From Palaemon carinicauda (lineage: Eukaryota; Arthropoda; Malacostraca; Decapoda; Palaemonidae), in assembly GCF_036898095.1 (NCBI RefSeq), contig NC_090750.1, positions 86,267,893-86,331,892 of the forward strand: 64,000 nt of DNA, written 5' to 3'. Numbering within the stretch: the stretch's first letter is position 1; every line of letters begins with the position of its first letter. This document shows positions 1-12,321 of this stretch, piece after piece. The notes under the pieces are model-generated. The model made no database searches, was not told the DNA's origin, and saw only the letters and a list, made by a program, of their open reading frames with translations. The translations under genes were made by a program, and so were the position numbers.

Positions 1-491
1 ACACACCGAAAAGTCTGGCCTATTTACATATTCTCCTCTGTCCTCATACACCTGACAACATTGAGATTACCAAATAATTCTTCTTCACCCAAGGGGTTAC
101 TGCACTGTAATTGTTCAGTGGTCCCTCTCCTCTTGGTAAGGGTAGAAGAGACTCTTTAGCTATGGTAAGCAGCTCTTCTAGAAGGACCCTCTAAAATCAA
201 ACCATTGTTCACTAGTTTTGGGTAGTGCCATAGCCTCTGTACCATGGTTTTCCTCTGTTTTGCGTTGAAGTTCTCTTGCTTGAGGGTACACTCAGGCACA
301 CTATTCTATCTAATTTCTTTTCCTCTTGTTTTGTTAAAGTTTTTATATTTTATATAGGAAATATTTTTTTTAATGTTACTGCTCTTAAGATATTTTATTT
401 TTCATTGTATGCTTTCCTCACTGGGCTATTTTCCCTGTTGGGGCCCCTGGGCTTATAGCATCCTGCATTTCCAACTAGGGTTGTAGCTTGG

Positions 492-556
<65 letters not shown>
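1..556 (+). repeat. SINE-A copy, 5' end outside window, (TAA)n tail
   Basis: Copy of the roughly 0.6 kb dispersed element that recurs at 35.96-36.58 kb and 50.48-51.12 kb. It carries the same ordered blocks: a stretch about CTGACAACATTGAG, then AAGCAGCTCTTCTAGAAGGA, then GTTCTCTTGCTTGAGGGTAC, and the 3' signature GGGCTTATAGCATCCTGC followed by GTTGTAGCTTGG. It ends in (TAA)n at about 494-556. The small open frame at 276-458 lies inside the repeat, recurs in other copies and is not treated as a gene. Confidence 0.85.
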
Positions 557-557
<1 letters not shown>

Positions 558-2060
558 CCAAAGATGTGTAAAAAAAAAAGAAAAAAACATATAACAGGAA
601 ACGCTGTTTGGTGCCTTTCTACGGTACATTAAAAATCATTACCAAATAATTTTTTTTTCTGATTTTATTGATATGCTAATTAGTTTCGGTTATGATATAG
701 ATTTTTTAAACAATATCTGATATATATCAACCAATTTTATCTTTTAGGTTAGCAAGTGTTTATTCGTGTAAAATTGAGTCTATTGTTTATTGTGTCCAAT
801 GACCATGCTCAAAATTTAGTTTGCACGACCCACCGTCCAGTTTAATCCATCGGACACCAGTACCAGGAAATTCCATCTTCTGTCATTGATACCTATGGGA
901 TGGCTCCAAGGATTGGGCCAGATCTCCTACTAAAAATAGAATTATAGAAGAAGAAGAAGAAGAAGTTCTCACTGTTCTTCCTGGTTCCTGGCCGAGTCCC
1001 TGTCTAGTTGACGACAAATGGTACGCTTAGTTAACCGTGATATTGAATATATTATTTTGCAAATTTCTTCGAGGCAGTTGAAGTTGTCGACAACATCAGT
1101 TGGTATGTAATAAAGCATTTGATTTCAAGTTATACCTGCACTATTAATTGATTCTCAGTTGTAGTAGATCTAAATTAGATATTCGAAAGTAAAGGAAATT
1201 TTAATGCCGAGTAAAAGTTATGTAGGCTGATTCCGTATCCATGAATAATATTGCAAGAACAGAAGTGTTTTGTAGATAAAATTACAGGAAAAGACTATGG
1301 CACCCATTTATTTGTGTAAGAGAATTTGGTAGGCTGTACAGTCAGCCCTCATTCTTAACTGCTAGCCTAGGCCTACCTCAAAATAGAACAGGGATTCAGC
1401 TGCATATCCTTACTTAGAGAATTAGGTGCTAATGTTACGGCAAATTGGTTAATGTGTGATGCATTAATTTTTAACGAAACTGGAATTCGCTGTAAGAATA
1501 TTACAAATGAACGATAGTTGAGGTATTTGCTGTATGGCTTAAGGGCGGTGAAGTAAAATAACTGGTAAAATTTCGTTAGCTTCCCACCCAGCTGATTTTT
1601 TTTTTTCATGAAGAATTTGTGGTTTCATTGTAGTGTATTACATGGCAATGTATCCTAGTATTCCAACTACTTTTTCTTATAGGAAAAATTACGCTCCCTT
1701 CGAAAATAAAACTCGTTCCCGTCGCAAATGAATAGTTACAGAAATATATATACATCTATATCTTCCGATAATGGGGGACCCCCTTTGGGAACCCGGGGTT
1801 TTGGGTGGGGAAAACATACTGGGGAACCGATATATAACCGTAAATCAGTCCTTTTCTTCTCTATACATTTCCTTCTTGTATTTATTATAACCGTAGGAAA
1901 ATACAAATCAGTATAACTGGATATATTTGGGAGGAGCCGTTTCAAAGATTATTTCTTGTAGTAATACAGTAACCAGTGCTGCCATCGCCTGATGTAGATT
2001 AAATGTTAGCATTCCATACCTGATGTAGATCAAATGTTAGCATTCCATGCTAACATTAGC
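557..2060. other. Intergenic DNA; possible (GAA)n-tailed retroposon at 780-964
   Basis: No convincing gene. About 780-964 is GC-balanced, contains ATTGGGCCAGATCTCC and ends in (AGA)n, which looks like another short 3'-anchored retroposon, but only one copy is present here. Open frames at 1373-1609 and 1728-1945 have no protein-like features. Confidence 0.4.
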
Positions 2061-2061
2061 A

Positions 2062-2632
2062 CCCATTTGTACGTACGTTCGTTCGCACCAGTTTCCGGCC
2101 TGCGCATATATAACCCCCCTGCGCATATATTACCCCCCTGCGCAGGAGTTTCTCTCCCTAATTACTCATTTTTTACCGTATTATTTTCTCATTGTATATT
2201 CCCATTCACTATTATTTATCATACATTCCATTTTCCCTTCCTATATTGGGTTTATTTGTTTGGTTATTTCCTTTCCCATTTGTACGTACGTTCGTTCGCG
2301 CCAGTTTCCGTCCTGCGCATATATCACCCCCCTTCGCAGGAGTTTCCTCTCCCCCATTACTCTTTTTATTACCGTGTTATTTTCTCATTTTATATTCCCA
2401 TTCAATATTATTTATCATTCATTCCATTTTTCCTTCCTATATTGGGTTTATTTGTTTGGTTATTTCTTTATCTCTTCCCGGTTGCACATAAATACTTACT
2501 CTGGACTAGTTTTTTTATCCAGTTAATTCTCGGTATGATCACCTCATTTTATATTCCCATTCAATATTATTTACCGTTCATTCCATTTTATCTTCCTATA
2601 TTGTTTTTATTTATTTTTGTTGGTTAGTTCCT
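2062..2632 (+). repeat. Imperfect tandem repeat, about 210 bp unit, two units plus a partial third
   Basis: Unit 1 (2062-2274) and unit 2 (from 2275) both start with CCCATTTGTACGTACGTTCG, pass through a CCTGCGCATATAT block and end with a TATATTGGGTTTATTTG block. A partial third unit at about 2545-2632 keeps only the 3' half. Overlapping frames at 2034-2627 are open because the unit is pyrimidine-rich on this strand; they show no recognisable domain. Confidence 0.75.
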
Positions 2633-3198
2633 TTTCTCTCCCCTGTGTCTTATAAATCTTTTCTTTGGTGTAGTTTCCGTATTTAGTTCATTCATGTTTA
2701 CCCCCTTGTGTTCTTTGTTTTTCCCTTAACCAATCACCACTCTAGGCCTATGCAGATATCTCCCTACCCCCCCCTTCCTTTATCTCTTTGACCGCTCTTT
2801 TCATACCCTTTGTTCCAATGCCTTTCCCGTTGTAACCTTTGACCTGGTGAGACGTTCTTCATTACAAGTGCGGTTTCTTTTTTTGTATTTTGAGATGGAG
2901 CATATTATAGAAACTTGTACCGGCTGCAGTATTCCGTACCTAAAAGCAGTGGCTCAATTCCTTGGTGATTTTTTTTGATGCTTCAGGTAATGTTGAGCTT
3001 TTTCTTAAATCTCACAACGTTATTCCTCATCGTTTAAACTGCCCCAAAGTGCGCCTCTACCCTCCTTTACAGCAACAGACAATCGACCCCCCCTACCCAC
3101 AAGACCCCGATGACCCCCATCCATCCTCATCCCAGTCATAGAAGTTAATCCGTCAGTCTCTTCCTTCCGTGTCCATCAAGTTTCGTCGTTTTCTTCAT
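2633..3198. other. No feature recognised
   Basis: Pyrimidine-rich intergenic DNA. A DR1-like nuclear-receptor element with one mismatch (TAACCTTTGACCT, 2833-2845) is the only motif noted. Confidence 0.4.
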
Positions 3199-3690
3199 AA
3201 AAGTAAGTCATTCCTCAATAGTCATTATTCGTGTTTTGTGACCGGGGTACTTCTAGGCAAGGTTAGGTGGGTTTGTTAGGTTCTGTGGCCTTTCTGTACT
3301 TTTTATATATTGCGTAACAGTTATATGGAAAAATTATTTAATATACCTGTGGAAATATTTAGTAGTTCTACCACTAGTAATGACATCGTGTCGTTGGTAG
3401 TTCTGTGTACCATTCGTCACCGTTGGTAGTACTGTGTATCAAGGTAAGTCATTCCCCAATTCTTATTATATGTGTTTTGTGACCGGGGTACTTCTAGGCA
3501 AAGTTAGGTGGGTTTGTTAGGTTCTGTGGCCTTTTGGTACTCTTTATTTATTGTGTAATAGTTATATGGAATAATTATTTAGTTTACGTATGGAAAGATT
3601 TATTATTTCTATCTCTAGTAATGACATCGTGCCGTTGGTAACACTGTGTACCATTCGTCAACATTGGTAGTTCTGTCAACCATTGGTAAC
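3199..3690 (+). repeat. Direct duplication, about 242 bp unit
   Basis: Two adjacent copies, 3199-3440 and 3441-3690, share GTAAGTCATTCC, GTGACCGGGGTACTTCTAGG, TTAGGTGGGTTTGTTAGG and AGTAATGACATCGTG in the same order. They differ by scattered substitutions, so the duplication is not recent. The unit contains short runs of the decapod-common TTAGG type, but not a telomeric array. Confidence 0.85.
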
Positions 3691-3778
3691 GGTGCTAATG
3701 TTATCGTCCCCTACATCTGTTGTTTAAATATTTTAACTCAATATATATGTCAACAGCGTTAATATTTATATGGTTCAT

Positions 3779-4030
3779 TTGTATTGTATTTCATTGTGTG
3801 ATTTCGCACAGGAAATATATGATTTCCTATAGTAGATATCGTGATTTAACTGGTTTTCACATTCATTTCATCCGTAATAACATCAACCAATTCGCCATCT
3901 TATAACTAACCGAATTGGTTGATCTGTTTGTTTGCGATTGAAATGGTCATCTAAATCGGTTAAATCACGTTATTTGCTATAGGAAATCATATATTTCTTG
4001 TGCGAAATCACACCATGTAATTCTATACAA
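3779..4030. repeat. Long imperfect hairpin (inverted repeat), arms about 116-120 bp
   Basis: Arm 1 (3779-3894) is the approximate reverse complement of arm 2 (3911-4030), with a spacer of about 16 bases. Diagnostic pairs are TGTGATTTCGCACA with TGTGCGAAATCACA, GATTTCCTATAG with CTATAGGAAATC, and CAACCAATTCG with CGAATTGGTTG. This is consistent with a decayed foldback or MITE-type element. A second smaller inverted repeat (about 4030-4125, arms ATTACCAAATTTG and its partner AATTTTGGAAGGTAAT) follows at once. Confidence 0.8.
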
Positions 4031-4125
4031 AATTACCAAATTTGTAAGGTTAGTTTTCATGTTGTTTTATTGTATTCTGATATATATCATAATAAAACTA
4101 ACGAATTTTGGAAGGTAATAGCAAA

Positions 4126-5640
4126 AACCAATAAAAGTAGCAAGAAACTTAAAAAAAAAAAAAAAATTTAATGCAAAAACAAGTGGGTGAAGCGCCTATT
4201 GATTAACTGGCGCAGTTTTCCCAATCACCATTCTTCCTCAAGTTCTATTTTTTTTTTTTCGAACACTTACATTTCTATCTTTAACATGGTCCTATTTAAA
4301 AAGGGAAACAAACACAAGAGCACCAGCTGACCTAAACTTCCCACCTAACCTAACCTAGAAACCGTATTCTTACCTACCGTGCCATATTCTTACCTTAAGG
4401 CTGAGACTTGGTCTGCAAGGACTTACTTTAACAGTTGTAGTCTGAATTATCCGAATCAAGTGTAAAATATAGGGCGATGGTTTAGGTTGAAAATAGCACT
4501 TACCCTTAAAAGTAGCCATGTAATTGCTTACACAGAAAATGTACAGGATGCGCTTCTGGGTTTCTTCTTTTTAGCTTTGCAGTGGCACTGCTATTAATGT
4601 CGGTCTATCATCTATATGTAACATGCAATTATGCATGGTTTGGAACACTTCAAGCACTTTATTTCTGTTGGAAGAACTATGTGATTATGTAGAAATTTCA
4701 AACTTCCTTTGTATTGGTTAGAAATAGTCTAATGGCGTCATCTGGGGTATATTGAAAATTTTCCAACAGTTGAAGCACATTTTTTTAATGAATTTCAAGA
4801 ACAACCAATCAAAAGGAGTGATTAAAGTAAATTTGGATTCTGATTGGCCAATTCAAAGTAAAAGCTGTAAGCTGGGGAGAGAAGAGCAATAGGAAAGGTT
4901 GAGCTAGACTAAATAAGTCGGTGACAACCTAATCATCAAGCAAAGAGCCCGCCAAAATCTAGTGGCCAAATAGTTGTGCACTTTTGAGAAATTATGACAT
5001 TTCCATTGGGGTACTGAGCTCAGAGGGTGGAACTATCGTGCATTAAGGAAAAAATTGTCACAATGGGGAGGAGTTAAGTAGGCTGGGAGCAAATGTAGGG
5101 ACGCATGAGAGCTTCGCTTTGTGACACTGTAAATAAACAAATAGCTTAGAATTATTCCTTACTGTAAATTGATTATTTTTTTCTCTTTAATTACGCAGTT
5201 GCGCAGATAATGTATTGAGAAGTGATTTGTTTTCACATGTTTTATTTGAGAAAAATATAGTTATCCCTATACGGATACAAATTTCTAAGTCATTTTAATG
5301 GAGTTATTCCTAGTCTCGTTTTATACGACTAGACAATCAAAAGAAAAAGGGATTTGATTGCATCACAATACGTTCAAGCAACCACAGTGCATGGTAGCAC
5401 AGAGTTGCCGTCACATTATGCGCTTTACTACGCTTTGGTCGTTATGTTAAGAAGATGTATCCCTTCCTTTCACTGCGATCTAGACATCCACATTCACCTC
5501 CATACCCTTGTAGTGTTTGGGCCATGTGTTTTTATTTTTATTATTCCCTGTCACTTACTATCATTATTTGTGAGTTACCAGTAGGTGGGAACTTACCAAA
5601 ATTTAATCCAGTATACTGTACTGTATAGCAATTGTTGCTC
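4126..5640. other. No gene recognised
   Basis: AT-rich DNA with a poly(A) run near 4150 and scattered CCAAT or ATTGG pentamers at 4800-4850. The 76-codon frame at 5354-5584 has no start context or domain that I would defend. Confidence 0.4.
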
Positions 5641-5663
5641 ATTGGAAAATAAAAGATTGTCTT

Positions 5664-5935
5664 GAAATAATAACCCACAGTTCTTCCATGTACCACTTGC
5701 CAGATCAGAGGAGCAGTGAGATTGCAGGCGAATGAGCCACAGCAGAGCAAAAATCTTTGAATAACTTGATATAAATCATAGGTAATTATGTTACTTTAAT
5801 AGTGACCCATAGGAATGGTGTGCGCAGCACATTCATTTGCTGCTTGCCAGAACAGAGGAGCAGTGAGATTATGTTCATTTGCAAGAGAACTGAGACACAG
5901 CAGAGCAAAAACCGTAATTATGATACTTTAATTTT
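5664..5935 (+). repeat. Direct duplication, about 138 bp unit
   Basis: 5664-5800 and 5803-5935 share CTTGCCAGA, CAGAGGAGCAGTGAGATT, CACAGCAGAGCAAAAA and GTAATTATG in the same order, with indels between them. Short open frames across this region are not conserved between the two units. Confidence 0.7.
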
Positions 5936-5980
5936 CTGCCACTTACATGAACCTTATAATTTTCCAACTGGTTATCTGTT

Positions 5981-6358
5981 ATGTACAGTAGTTCTGACCA
6001 TTATTATTGCTACAAATCGATCGTTTTAGATGATTCTCTACCCAAAAACCTGCTTTCCACTGTGATCGACCATAATTGTTTCTCTAAGATTAGTAGGAAA
6101 ACTCAAAAGCAGTTGGTTTGTTCCAATATTCAAGGTCAGAAATGGATAAAACACAAGATAAGGAGTAGGAAAGTATGTGGATCATGTATTTGGCCTAAAA
6201 TGAAAGTATCATGTATTTACCAGCAAATCTTTATTTATCATTTGATAAAAGCTCAAGGAAAATCGTTTAAACATATCAAAAGACCTTTAGTACATTTCCT
6301 TAAGTTGGATTACTCTAAATTTATGCTCATTCCTGAAATAAGGTGCGAGCTTTGTTAG
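5981..6358 (+). CDS. Unrecognised 125-codon open frame, probably not a gene
   Basis: I do not recognise this frame. It is rich in K, S, I and C, has a CGSC motif in the middle and no membrane segment or repeat. It is longer than most non-microsatellite frames in the window, and that is its only merit. Base composition matches the flanks, no promoter or splice signals stand out, and no second piece of a gene is visible nearby. Chance is the best explanation. Confidence 0.12.
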   Translation: MYSSSDHYYCYKSIVLDDSLPKNLLSTVIDHNCFSKISRKTQKQLVCSNIQGQKWIKHKIRSRKVCGSCIWPKMKVSCIYQQIFIYHLIKAQGKSFKHIKRPLVHFLKLDYSKFMLIPEIRCELC

Positions 6359-6912
6359 GTAAGGTTTTTGATGGGAACAATTGTAACCTAGTTTCTCATA
6401 AATAGGCCTTAAGGGAATCTGGTCTGGCAGTTACCTGACAATAAGTTACTTTTTAAGACCCTTTATTAATCCGGTAATAGTGCTGGAGAGCACTTTGGTA
6501 AGGAGTGGGGTATTTAGGGTAGGTGCTGGCCTAGTATAAGTAGGTGTCTGAACTCGGCTTGGTATTTAGGGGGCAAGTTGCCTTTGAACGCAGAGTCGTT
6601 TTATCAGGATGGGGGGGGGGGGGGGGTCTTTGCGGCCGTTTTGCTATTGCTCTGATTTTTCCAATTTTAACCTTCGATTTAGAAGCTTAACCTCCTTCCA
6701 CCTTCCGATTATTAACACTTCAGACTTTTATGGTATGGTGCTGAATGTGGACTTATTTAATGTTACCAAATTGTGAGTATTTTTTTAGGTTAATGCTTCC
6801 ATTTTCACAATCCTTATCAGAGTTATGGTCCACCATTATCCTTATCTTGTTGATTTGATATATTACTGGGGCTACATCCCACCATTTTTTTCCAGCTCTT
6901 TGAGGAAATTGT

Positions 6913-6949
<37 letters not shown>

Positions 6950-7640
6950 GTAAGAAGATTTTCATTACGATTATTTTTACAGCTGAAAGTTCAATTACAT
7001 TACTTGGTATAAGCTGAGAAGCTTTGCACATATCTACTATTTTATCGATAGAGTACCCGGTAAAATGTTTTGCAGAGTGAGCAATTAGGAACTAGGAACT
7101 TAGGATTGATCCAAATTGCTTTGCCCCTGAGGAATATTCTATATCATAGTTTATAAAATACAGTAGGCTATTATTATTGCTAGTCTATTCATAGACAGTA
7201 TGGGGTAATGCAATCAGTGCGCTATGAACGGGTGCACTGTATGAATAGCTAAAATAGTTTACAAATTGTAGTTGCACCTTATCACCGATTATCATCCCTG
7301 GCTCTAACGCTGTTCATATGAGCCAAATTCCTTTAATTCCTATTATTTGTAGATAGTTAGGCACTGTTTGCTTCTACATCTCTTAAATAATCTCATTGCA
7401 TGGTGAATTTGAGGATAGTTCCATTGTGTTAAATAGTCTAAACTATAGAGGCAGTTACAATTCAAACGGGTGTTATTCATAAATGGTAAAGTGAACCAGG
7501 TTAATATCATTCTCTCAGATTGACATGAAATTTCTAATCGTTTGCCTCAGCTTAAGCTGAGACCATTGTCATTGTAACGCCAGCATGTAGTCATACATCG
7601 ACAAATTCCGTTCCATTGTTTTGTGTAAGATAATCTTTTA
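6359..7640. other. Intergenic; poly(G) and (ACT)n runs
   Basis: A run of about 17-18 G at 6610-6627 and an (ACT)n tract at about 6915-6950. Nothing gene-like is visible. Confidence 0.5.
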
Positions 7641-7642
7641 GG

Positions 7643-7646
<4 letters not shown>

Positions 7647-7699
<53 letters not shown>

Positions 7700-7889
7700 T
7701 TATCGTGAAAATGTGTATATTCCTGGAGATTGAGTTGGTAGACGAAGGTAAAACCTCTTATGTCTGTGTCTGTAATTGGTATCTTGGAATAATACCACGA
7801 TATTTAGAGTAAAAATACGGGATGTAATTATTAAGTAGGCTGAATATTGTTTTAAGAGCGAAGACGTGTAGGCTAGCCAGCCCAATTCC

Positions 7890-7975
<86 letters not shown>
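7647..7975. repeat. Two (GA)n microsatellites
   Basis: (GA)n at 7647-7696 and a longer (GA)n with one AAAG interruption at 7893-7973. The L/S-repeat frames on the minus strand here are translations of the tract. Confidence 0.95.
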
Positions 7976-8660
7976 CGCTCATGTTTTACCGTTTCTTGGT
8001 TGAGGGTTATATGTATATGATGGCACCATAGCAACCAATTAAATAGCAACCGCGTGAAGGAAAATTAGGACGGAATCCTCCTCTTCCTCGTCATTGATAG
8101 TTTCAGAAAGTAGGTCGGGAGATTCCCAGGGATAAACCGCAAAATTTACTATTAGCTGGAAGAAATTATTGCAGTTTTGATTTTGACCTACGATAGTTAT
8201 TATCTTTTTTATATATGATTTTATTAATATTTTTTATGACAATCTTGTAATATATGACCAGAGAAAGAAATTGTTAAATTAGAACGCAAAAACACGATAG
8301 ATAGAAGAGCGTATATATAATTACGTATTGACAATACGAGCCTCCTTTTCCAAGGATTAATAATGGGGGAAACATGATTAAACTGGTTTTCCTTAATGGT
8401 AGGACTTTGCTCCACGCATCTACCGATCTTTTGGAACTAGACCAACGAATCGTTATCGTGAATCCTACAAAAGATAGATTCTAGATTTCTTAGGTGACTT
8501 GTCCAACTCTGTTTATTCCATGATTGTCTCGTATTTGCTTCGAAGCACCGAGGAAGGGATATGCATGGCCACCCCTTAGGGGTTGGTGTTTAAAAACCTT
8601 CAGTTTTTAAAATATTGAACAGTGAGACAATTTTTCATCTATTCCACCGATGTTTTTGTA
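7976..8660. other. No feature recognised
   Basis: Mixed-composition intergenic DNA. The 63-codon minus-strand frame at 8224-8415 has no recognisable features. Confidence 0.4.
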
Positions 8661-8704
8661 GTTCTCTCTCATTAGGTCTAGGTTTCTAGGTTTCTACTGT
8701 TCTG

Positions 8705-8752
<48 letters not shown>

Positions 8753-8775
8753 GACGAAGGTTTATACTGTTCTGA

Positions 8776-8812
<37 letters not shown>

Positions 8813-8835
8813 GACGAAGGTTTATACTGTTCTGA

Positions 8836-8881
<46 letters not shown>

Positions 8882-8905
8882 AGACGAAGGTTTATACTGT
8901 TCTGA

Positions 8906-8946
<41 letters not shown>

Positions 8947-9023
8947 GACGAAGGTTTATACTGTTCTGAAATTCTCTCTCTCTCTCTCTCTCTCTCATTA
9001 GACGAAGGTTTATACTGTTCTGA

Positions 9024-9058
<35 letters not shown>

Positions 9059-9081
9059 GACGAAGGTTTATACTGTTCTGA

Positions 9082-9117
<36 letters not shown>

Positions 9118-9141
9118 AGACGAAGGTTTATACTGTTCTGA

Positions 9142-9182
<41 letters not shown>

Positions 9183-9205
9183 GACGAAGGTTTATACTGT
9201 TCTGA

Positions 9206-9245
<40 letters not shown>

Positions 9246-9269
9246 AGACGAAGGTTTATACTGTTCTGA

Positions 9270-9316
<47 letters not shown>

Positions 9317-9343
9317 ATTAGACGAAGGTTTATACTGTTCTGA

Positions 9344-9389
<46 letters not shown>

Positions 9390-9416
9390 AGACGAAGGTT
9401 TATACTGTTCTGAAAT

Positions 9417-9443
<27 letters not shown>
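8661..9443. repeat. Compound minisatellite: 28-nt unique block alternating with (CT)n
   Basis: Eleven copies of a block reading TTAGACGAAGGTTTATACTG followed by TTCTGAAATT alternate with (CT)n tracts of variable length; a degenerate founder-like unit sits at 8661-8710. The unique blocks are almost identical (CATTAGA versus CTTTAGA or CATAAGA at the left edge), while the CT tracts vary widely. This suggests recent expansion by unequal exchange or slippage of the whole composite. Confidence 0.95.
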
Positions 9444-9448
<5 letters not shown>

Positions 9449-11544
9449 TGGACCAAGGTATTATAGGCTTTTGAGCACCAAATCTCAAGAAAGGGTAAAT
9501 ATCGTGTCAAAGTGATAGAATGTTTATTGGAAACGTTGCATATCTGACCTGGTCGACCTTTTATTATTGTTTACTTGCAATTAGGAACGGAAAATTATTA
9601 TTGATACGTACCAATGTTGTGGAATTAAGTATAGAGTTTGTAAGAATGAGAGTTTTAAATAGCTGTGTTTAATGCATTACCATATCGTCAGGCGTAAATG
9701 GCAAGTTTTGTATGTTTCTAAAAGACTTTTCAATTACAGTAGGCCTACAGCTATATTCATTGCATTTTGAAAAAAATTCTGTAGATACCTAATCTGTTTT
9801 TAAAGCATTTCCAAGCCTTTTAGAAAAAAAGTTGCATCCATGATGCTGGAGAGTAGATATATTTGCTGAATAAGGGTACACATATCCTTTGTTATATTTA
9901 TTTAAAATAGTGTGGAAGATTTCAGTGTCAGAGGCCTTTTTCAACAAACTCGCCTAATCTGTGAGTGTTAATGTTGCCTATTAGGGTCATCCTTTTTCGT
10001 TCGTTGAATTTACTTGGTGATTAAAGTTAATGAAAGGTATTTTTGAATGCACTTTACTAGAATTTCAAGGGTGTTGCCATCTTTATATGTACGATTTACT
10101 GAGAAATGGCTTCTCTTTTGGTCATTCCAAATGGCATTTTCCCGCTAGTGCACCTCAAGCTGTGTAGGCATTACTTTTTTTTTTTTCTCACCTTGCTGTC
10201 CAGCCTCTAATAACTTCATTGGTTTCCCCCCAATTTGCACATAGGCACTGAATGGTCTCCTAGGCTCCCGTGCTGGAATTTATGACAAAATCCATAAATC
10301 AAATCTACTACTGGACGGAAAAACGCAGTCTTTGAATTGCTACAAATGCTGTCGAAGGCTTATTTGATCGACAATTGATCTGTCATTTTGAGATCATGGC
10401 TACAGAAAAGCTGTTAATGTGCAGTATTTTCAACCATAACTTTTTATATTGGAGGAAAGGTTATGTGCCAGTTAAGCGAACTAGTGGACTTCGGCCTTTT
10501 ATATTTTTAGCCATTAATTTTTACGACTCTCACTATTATCGATTGGTACTTGGACTTCTTTATGAGAGCTGAACCAGGCTCACTGGTCCAGCTTTCGACC
10601 TGTCTAGAAACTGATACGTAAACAAAGAGGGCCAAGGAGCTTTAGCCCGTAGACGGTATATGTATAGCCTTTGATCCTCCAAATGGACATTTTATTAAAG
10701 GTATACGTCTTGTTATAGAGACGCCACACGCTGTTTCTTGGAAGGACATTTTGACCCAATCCAAAGGTCCCATGGGATGATATCTCCTTCCTGTGATCTT
10801 GGTTTAGTTGAATGAATTATTTTAATTATAGACAGAATAGTACCTCAGGATTTATTCAATAAAAATCGTACTCAACATTCGTTGGACATCTGGAAATTGA
10901 ACAAAACATACATTGTAAAGAATATACCAAACGATTAAATAGAATCAAAACATTACCCTGTAATGCAATAATGTAATGCATCTGTCTCCTCCGCCACATG
11001 CACACCAGAAGCATACCCTTTTTATCATTGCACAAGTATGCGTGATATTTAAATGTCCCTGCTGCGAATTTGTCTGCATTGGCAAGTTATTTACATATAA
11101 GGGACTGAGTGCAGGGCTTTCATGCCAAACTGTAATAAATCGTGCCATTTTTCTGTTTTTATCCTTAAAAAAAGGTTTTTAAGAATTACTCATTTGTAGT
11201 GTCTTAACGTTGGTGTTCTTTTTATTGAACGACACATTCCATGACTATGTAAGCATTTGCGCCTATTGTTATGAAATCAAAGAGGTACTTGGATTTTTTT
11301 TACACGTTGAAATTTCACTTATATATAAGGAAGACGGGCAGACTCCTAATAGATTGTAGTTTAAACTACCCGTTAATCAGCAGGTCCTTATTGGAATGAT
11401 CCTACACCTCTGATTCCCGAAGAAACATTTAAACTTGACAGTAGTGTTTTGTCTTATTTGTGGGAGTACAGCAGTCTTTCGATGTTTTAATTTTTGCAGA
11501 AGAATAGTTTAAAGGTCACTCATGCATACAGTAAATGTATTTAG
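9444..11544. other. Intergenic DNA without a supported gene
   Basis: Several 60-70 codon frames occur on both strands (10375-10572, 10945-11182), none with a domain. The segment about 10240-10285 (GGCACTGAATGGTCTCCTAGG region) resembles a short dispersed repeat, but no second copy is seen in the window. Confidence 0.4.
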
Positions 11545-11692
11545 GACCAGGGAGGGCCAAGCATTGGCTGCTGATAGGCTCCGCCATCCCTCGCTCACAT
11601 AGAGTGTGAGGTTGCAGACTATTAGAAACGATCGAGCTAAAGTGTGTCTTGAACTCCCGTCCAACAGATTACAGGCAGGGGCGCTTCCAGTT
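11545..11692 (-). repeat. Diverged SINE-B fragment
   Basis: Read on the minus strand it matches the central and head part of the tRNA-derived SINE-B seen at 39.5, 46.3 and 59.4 kb: a decayed B-box region, then TGCAACCTCAC..., and the end GGCCCTCCCTGGTCC. It is more diverged than the others and lacks the 3' third. Confidence 0.6.
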
Positions 11693-12210
11693 TATATTTC
11701 TGTTCAAGCAAGTGTTGATGATAAGTGACAGTTTCACTTTTAATCTGTTTTCATTCTTGGATATTTGTTAATCTTATCCGATTGTTATTTCGCCTTGCTA
11801 TTCATATAGTGTACATGACGTATTGCGATGATTGAAATAAATCTGTAAATTAGTCCAAATTATCATGAAGCTACATTTTAGTTTTCTCAGTCCAATTTTT
11901 AGTTATGGTGTCTATGAGGTTAATCTGTCTATTTTGATATGGAATTTTTTAATGTAACTATTAGATTATATTTTTTTTGTCCGAGTGAATTAGCTATGAG
12001 GAAATCAATAAAAAAATTGATTTTGTATGGATAGGTATAATGTATATTTTGGTAATGAAAATAATTCAGCATATTGTCCAAATAATTATAATTAATCAAG
12101 TTTTATCTTGCATTTAATTTTAGAAGCAAAATCATGAAGACATGCATTTGCGTATTTGCATGTGTCGATTATGTACATATCACAATATGCATGGATTGAA
12201 AACAATTGTT
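11693..12210. other. No feature recognised
   Basis: AT-rich intergenic DNA. Confidence 0.4.
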
Positions 12211-12215
12211 TTGTG

Positions 12216-12233
12216 TGCATATATATATATATG

Positions 12234-12315
<82 letters not shown>
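12216..12315. repeat. Compound (TA)n-(GA)n microsatellite
   Basis: (TA)n with two GT interruptions passes directly into (GA)n. The open frame across it (12142-12387) is a translation of the tract. Confidence 0.95.

Positions 12316-12321
<6 letters not shown>

Noticed and set aside
276..458. 60-codon frame beginning MLEGTLRHTIL, recurring at 36000-36185(-) and 50873-51076
   Set aside because: It lies in the SINE-A repeat; recurrence comes from repeat copies, and the frame is broken in others.
4342..4356. CCTAACCTAACC resembling the arthropod telomere repeat
   Set aside because: Only two to three units, inside ordinary sequence.
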